A stretch of 64,000 bases of DNA from Neurospora crassa OR74A (Eukaryota > Ascomycota > Sordariomycetes > Sordariales > Sordariaceae): the NCBI RefSeq assembly GCF_000182925.2, contig NC_026501.1, forward strand, positions 7,109,917 through 7,173,916. Direction: 5' to 3'. Numbering within the stretch: the stretch's first letter is position 1; the number at the start of each line of letters is the position of its first letter. The translations under genes were made by a program, and so were the position numbers. Shown piece by piece: positions 59,703-64,000 of the stretch. The notes beneath the pieces were generated by a model, which made no database searches, had not been told where the DNA came from, and saw nothing but the letters and a program-made list of their open reading frames with translations.

Positions 59703-62646
59703 TCAGAACCCGTCTCTCCATATATGGGTATCACCAAGACTTGCCGCACTTGATGCGTTACTCCTCGGCGTGTCAGCAGCCGGAGTCCGGGGCGTTCTCT
59801 CTCCTCCCCTACCAAGGCCGGTGTACATATCCGCGCCTAATAGGTCTGCATAACCACCACCACTGTCTGCGCGACTCTGCGAACTACCGCGCGAGGTCTC
59901 GACGCGAAGGCCGTTAGCGTTGCGAGTGGGACGTCGAGAGCCCGCGTAGAGGTCACTACCGCCCCCGGAGTTAGGCTCCTCGTCTGTGTAGCGGTCTTCT
60001 ACATCAGAAAGGCTGGAGGAGGGGTAGAGGAGTGGTGGGGCGTCTTTGAAAATCCAAGGTTGTTCGAGGCTGTTTAGGGGGTGTTAGCAAGGATGTATAG
60101 CTGGGGCGGGAAGGAGATGAAAAGAAAAACAAAAAGAAGAAATAACATACGGTTTCACAAGATTTGGATTGACAAACTTGGCCCCCTTCTCCTTGTCTTC
60201 ATCCAGGGTACTCCCCCTCCTAATGCGTTCCCTCGTCTCCGCTCCTTCGCCATCTAGATCTTCATCCAAAATCGCATTTTCCCCAATGTCCTCGCCACGC
60301 TTGATACTCCGCAGCGCAATGAACTTGGTGAGCGGCTCAAAGTGGCGACGGAACGAATACCCGTACCAGACCGTGATGATTAGCAACGGGGAGACGAGCA
60401 GAGCGGCGGTGAACGCCTTGCGAAGCGCGAGGTAGCCCGACATGGTCAGCTGGAAGACCAGTAGGCCGAGCATGATGCGGTAGCAGATCATGTTCCAGGC
60501 GCCACCGGTGGCGTGCGCGGGCTGCTCCATGGCGTACAGGAGCTGGTACTTGTAGGTGAAGTAGCCAAGGGTGAAGTAGGCGACGCCGAGGCCGACGACC
60601 TTGTAGCCCTGTGGCAGGGCGCTGTAGACAAGGCAGAGGATGAAGACGAGCAGGGCGGTGGGGAGGTAGAAGCCGTAGTAGAACATGGGCGGGCTGACGA
60701 TTTGGGCGAAATCGCGAGGGGTCTTGGCGCCTAGGCGATTGATGGGGTAGAGGGAAACGCTGCCGAACTGCAGCAGGCGAAAGGGAAACAGGCCAATGCC
60801 TTGGAGCATGATGAAGTTAGTGTAGAAGACACCAAGGTTTTCGATCTTGCTGGCCAGGACGTAGGCAATGTATGTGGTGTCTTTCAGACTTTCGCGCAGA
60901 ACATCGATGATAGAGGTGACGGCACCAAAGACTGTGAAGATGAGGAAAATGTTGAAGAAGGTGAAGAAGAAGTTCTTGCTGATGGTGGAGAGGGCGGCGT
61001 CACCGCGTGAGAGCATGCCCTGTTGGTACGAGAGGTAGTCGTAGAAGTACGGAACCGCAACGTTGAGCAACGACACAACAGCTGTGGGGAGACCGGTCTG
61101 GACAAGTGCTCTGGCAAGGTCATATTGTTTGAGCCACATCGCGAAGCCCTTAAAGTAAGCCTCAATGGTGCAAATGCTCAAGAAAGATGCCAGGAAGGCA
61201 ACTGGGACAAGCCATACGACGGTGAGGAACGCGACGAAGAGCGTCACTGCAACGGATCGCACCCGCCTGGTGAGGCGCGATGCGTAGGTGTTTCTCCATT
61301 CGATGTCGGATGGCGCAGGGGCTGGTTTTGTTAGCAACTGGCCAGGATGGGGGTCAATGAGCGCCTGAATTGCCATTTGACAGGCTGCAATAGAGTCCAT
61401 GGTCACGAAAGCAAGGTCGGTCGGCTCATAGTGCTTCTTCCTGGCGGCACGAATCTGGTCGTCCAAGACACGGAGTTTCTCCGTGTAGTAGTCAATAGCA
61501 TCGGTCTTGCGGCTCTGCAGGCGGAGGAAGCCGTACCAAATCCTAGTTTGAGGCCGCGGTCTCTCGCTCGAGATGAGATCAGAAGTGGTGTTGCCGAGAA
61601 GACGGCCGGTCTCGCCCACTTCCTCATTCCCAAGATCTGGAATGAGGCGGCCGTTCTCAAGATCCCCGTCGGCAGTCGTGTTTGGAGGCGGACCCCTCGC
61701 TAGTTGCACCGGTTTCTGGCCCAGGTAAGCGATCCATGTCTCCTCTAGCTTGGCAAGAATAGCCTGTCGCTTGTCCATCAAATCGTCCAGCTCTTTCCAC
61801 TTCCTGCACAGGGTGACGTTTTCGACCTTGCCAATTTCCAACTTCTCTACCAGATTCTTGATGTCTTTCTCTGTGCGCAGATCCTTGGGGATCCCAGACA
61901 AACGGAAGGTTCGGTCAGTAATGGTGGATTGTGTACCAAGGTAGTCCTGACGCACACGGAGGACCTTGAAGGTCTCGCGATTCATCAAGAATAACGTGAG
62001 ACCGGTGAAGAAGTATGTGAAGACGAGGTATGACCACAGGTAGCGCTTGCTCTTTTTGAAACTGTCATCAGGCTGGTCGGGGTCGTCATCGTAAAGAGTT
62101 GTGTGGCCGTACGGGTAAGTATACTGGCGAAAAACTTGGGTGGGCGGAACCTCTGACGTGTTGAGGTCATCGGGGAAAGCTCGGTTGATGGGTTCAAGAA
62201 CGGCCAAGGCGAAGAAGAAGATGATGACGAACAGCTTCATGGCCATCTTGAAGAAGTTGAGGAAAACATAGGCGTCAAGGCCGGCCGAGGCGAGGACCTG
62301 CCGCTCGGTGACGCGATACAGGGTGCCCATCCATCCGAAGAAGGTATCTGGGAGTTGAGGGAGAGCGATCGAGGGGTCGGCCATGGACGCCCGCTTTCGC
62401 GAAGCGTAGAGAGACTTCCATCGTGGTCGGAGGGCCTGGACATGGGGGACATGTAAGTTAGCAGATGATGATATGACGCCTTGAAAGGTCATGTAAGGTA
62501 CTCACGCAGAAAGCTAGAAAGGCCGAGATGCCCAGAGAAACTGAGATGATAAACTGGTACCAGGTATCCTTGTTTCCCGGCCTAACATAATCCTCGCCTT
62601 TGCACCCTCCCGGGTCGCCATCTCCAGCCTCGAGGATCCAGTTCAT
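59703..62646 (-). CDS. CSC1/OSCA-like calcium-permeable channel (DUF221, RSN1 family)
   Basis: Exons 62646-62506, 62435-60151 and 60069-59703 give 930 residues. Exon 1 encodes a short luminal or outside segment and the first helix (YQFIISVSLGISAFLAFC); its splice joins to ALRPRWKSLYASRK. Then come helices around residues 95-205, the cytosolic PHM7-type domain (DRTFRLSGIPKDLRTEKD, VENVTLCRKW, with TDLAFVTMDSIAACQMA near its end) and the seven-helix RSN1 domain from about residue 440. The family includes yeast Csc1 and plant OSCA channels, which open on osmotic or mechanical stress and pass cations. The last intron (60150-60070, GTATGT...AACAG) is supported because reading through ends the protein quickly, while splicing adds a 122-residue Ser/Arg/Gly-rich tail ending HIWRDGF. 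The tail is probably cytosolic and may carry regulatory sites. Confidence 0.9.
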
Positions 62647-63895
62647 GGCGAATCGCTGTGCTGTGGCCGGCCACAGGCGGGAGCGTGCGTGCGCTAGATC
62701 GGATATCGGGTTCAGCCTCCGGATTCGTGCTTTGAGGTTCGCGTAAACAGGCGGGTTAGGCGTAAGTGGGATCGGGTGGTCGTGTAAACGCGGGCGACAT
62801 TGGGATGTGGTTCACCCTAGTACAGCCACATCGTATTCGAGGAAGGAAGAGGAGGAGAAGGAGGACGGAGGAGGTGGTGGAGGAAAAGATCTTCTTGTCA
62901 GGCTGAGCCGCAACTGTGGAAAGATAGGTGCCCGTCGGGTGTGATTGGGAAATTTGGTCATGCAGCAGTGCAGCCGGGGGGGTTCGTTTTGCGGATCTGG
63001 AGGCGTGAGAGTGGTGCCCGCAGTGGTGCCAGGTTGTGTTGTCCTGCGCTAACTTTCCACGATGATAGCGCCGGCATGTTCTGCACAAGGCAGCATCAAC
63101 TGGAGACGACAAGGCGGAAGGCGGGACAGTGAGTGGTCGACACCGCTGTGAACTGGGGGTTCAACTGGAGGCTGGGCGCCGTCATGCGGGGTGACGTTGC
63201 TTCCCAGTGATCCACTCACCGTTGGGCACTCAGTCCCTCCCGCCGCACCCGCCTAACGACGGAACTGAACTGAACCAAGAATGTGATCAGCCACGCGTGG
63301 CAGCCTTGCAGGGCTTCTGCACAGCCACAATTCCCGGCAGACTCCGCCGAGCAGTTGATCGATCCGTCAGTTCGCAACGAAGAGCGTGTCTATGTCGCCA
63401 CTGCACTCAAGGAATTGCCCATGTTTCCCCCTCGACTCGCGCTCATTCCGCAGAAATGCTGCATCGGACAGTCGCCCATTTGTCGCAGCTTCATACTAAG
63501 GTACCTACTACCTCTAAATCTCCAACACCGCGGTTGCACTGGCTACGATTTCTACGTAACACCTTAAACCATGTCCTTTGGCAAGTGTCACCAAGTCATG
63601 TTGAGATGACACTCTCTTCATGTTTACCCACGCGTTGATGCTGCTATGAATAGGTCAAAGTCTCGATTGAGACATCCGGTGTGCTTAGGTGTACTATCCG
63701 TCGTCAAACATCCCTTCTTCTTCTTCTTCTTCTTCTTCTTCTTCTTCTTCTTCTTCTTCTTCTTCTTCTTCTTGACTGTTGTCAAGCTCAAGTTTCTCAG
63801 TGTTCAACATTTTGTGTTTCTTGTGCTCGCTCCATAGTTACAGTCAAGCAGTCAAATCCACTACATCTTTTTCGCTCCACGCTCTCCGGGTGGTC
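62647..63895. other. divergent promoter region with CTT repeat
   Basis: About 1.25 kb lies between the CSC1-like gene (-) and the partial gene at the window end (+). It contains GGAGGA-type purine runs near 62840-62885, one TACCTCTA copy (63509) and a long CTT microsatellite (63714-63773). No gene seen. Confidence 0.55.
63714..63773. repeat. (CTT)20 microsatellite
   Basis: Twenty pure CTT units, about 120 bases before the start codon of the last gene. Pyrimidine-rich runs are common just before transcription starts in filamentous fungi; this one is unusually long and pure, so its length should vary among strains. Confidence 0.92.
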
Positions 63896-64000
63896 ATGTC
63901 ATCTTCCCTTGAATCAACTCTCGATGCCCGAGACCTGGCTGGTGAACAGGGACAGTTGCTCAACCTGCTCGAGAAACTGCAATACGCCCAACTCGACAAT
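63896..64000 (+). CDS. start of a gene cut by the window end, unknown product
   Basis: An open frame runs from the ATG at 63896 to the last base, 35 codons. It begins MSSSLESTLDARDLAGEQ and continues with a Leu-rich, probably helical stretch (GQLLNLLEKLQYAQL). I do not recognise the family. Support comes from the pyrimidine-rich leader, the CTT repeat upstream and the regular amphipathic pattern (LLNLLEKL) rather than from homology. It would be transcribed away from the CSC1-like gene. Confidence 0.5.
   Translation, partial: MSSSLESTLDARDLAGEQGQLLNLLEKLQYAQLDN

Noticed and set aside
1-64000. Transposons, LTR-type elements, tRNA/rRNA genes, CRISPR or a secondary metabolite cluster
   Set aside because: No reverse transcriptase, transposase, gag, terminal repeat, tRNA T-arm with a foldable partner, PKS/NRPS or P450 sequence was seen; a covariance-model and repeat search would settle the small ones.

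Overview
This window looks like nuclear DNA of a filamentous ascomycete, most likely a Sordariomycete (the order is not settled). The genes have short GT...AG introns with GTAAGT/GTATGT-type donors and CTAAC-like branch sites. Gene models are widely spaced, intergenic DNA is rich in homopolymers and TACC/CTAC repeats, and the protein families are typical of moulds: DAL5-like and sugar MFS transporters, HAK potassium transporter, CAX exchanger, CSC1/DUF221 channel, TPS3-type trehalose subunit, MSH4 and Rsa4. I saw no rRNA, tRNA, CRISPR, prokaryotic operon, or transposon/virus-derived gene.

Layout. 1-4149 has no supported gene. 4150-5928(+) is a DAL5-type MFS permease with three introns. 6497-6742(-) holds a probable decayed piece of a zinc-type alcohol dehydrogenase. 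7635-9350(+) is an intronless DUF1624/HGSNAT-type membrane protein. 12123-14005(-) is a lactose-permease-like sugar transporter with four CreA-type sites upstream. 17399-19776(-) encodes a degenerate kinase domain fused to a predicted beta-propeller. 20573-21727(+) is a homocysteine S-methyltransferase. 21867-22805(-) is a secreted Thr/Ser/Pro/Glu-repeat protein. 23417-24490(-) is an SDR-type reductase with a Tyr-to-Phe change in its YxxxK motif. 25713-29071(+) is a hydantoinase/oxoprolinase A-DUF917 fusion. 29987-32427(+) is a vacuolar-type Ca2+/H+ exchanger whose first coding exon has four bases. 33456-35199(+) is ribosome assembly factor Rsa4/Notchless. 35200-41599 is a 6.4-kb gene desert. 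41600-44573(+) is a TPS3/TSL1-like trehalose complex subunit. 46184-48008(+) is a branched-chain aminotransferase. 51164-53893(+) is a HAK potassium transporter. 54475-58827(+) is the meiotic MutS homologue MSH4. 59703-62646(-) is a CSC1/OSCA-like channel. 63896-64000(+) is the start of a gene cut by the window end.

The genes do not form one pathway or biosynthetic cluster. They are mostly housekeeping and transport functions: nutrient uptake, ion homeostasis, stress sugar, sulfur and branched amino acid metabolism, ribosome assembly and meiosis. I found no convincing new multi-gene system.

The most unusual signals are three. One is a short DNA word, TACCTCTA/TAGAGGTA: I counted 25 copies, all outside coding exons, where about 2 are expected in random sequence, and two pairs form perfect hairpins. 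The second is the pseudokinase-propeller fusion. The third is the set of degenerate active sites in the TPS3-like protein, the reductase and the kinase-like protein. Gene models were spliced by hand from frame, splice signals and family knowledge; no transcript data were available. Genes on the - strand are listed with the lower coordinate first.
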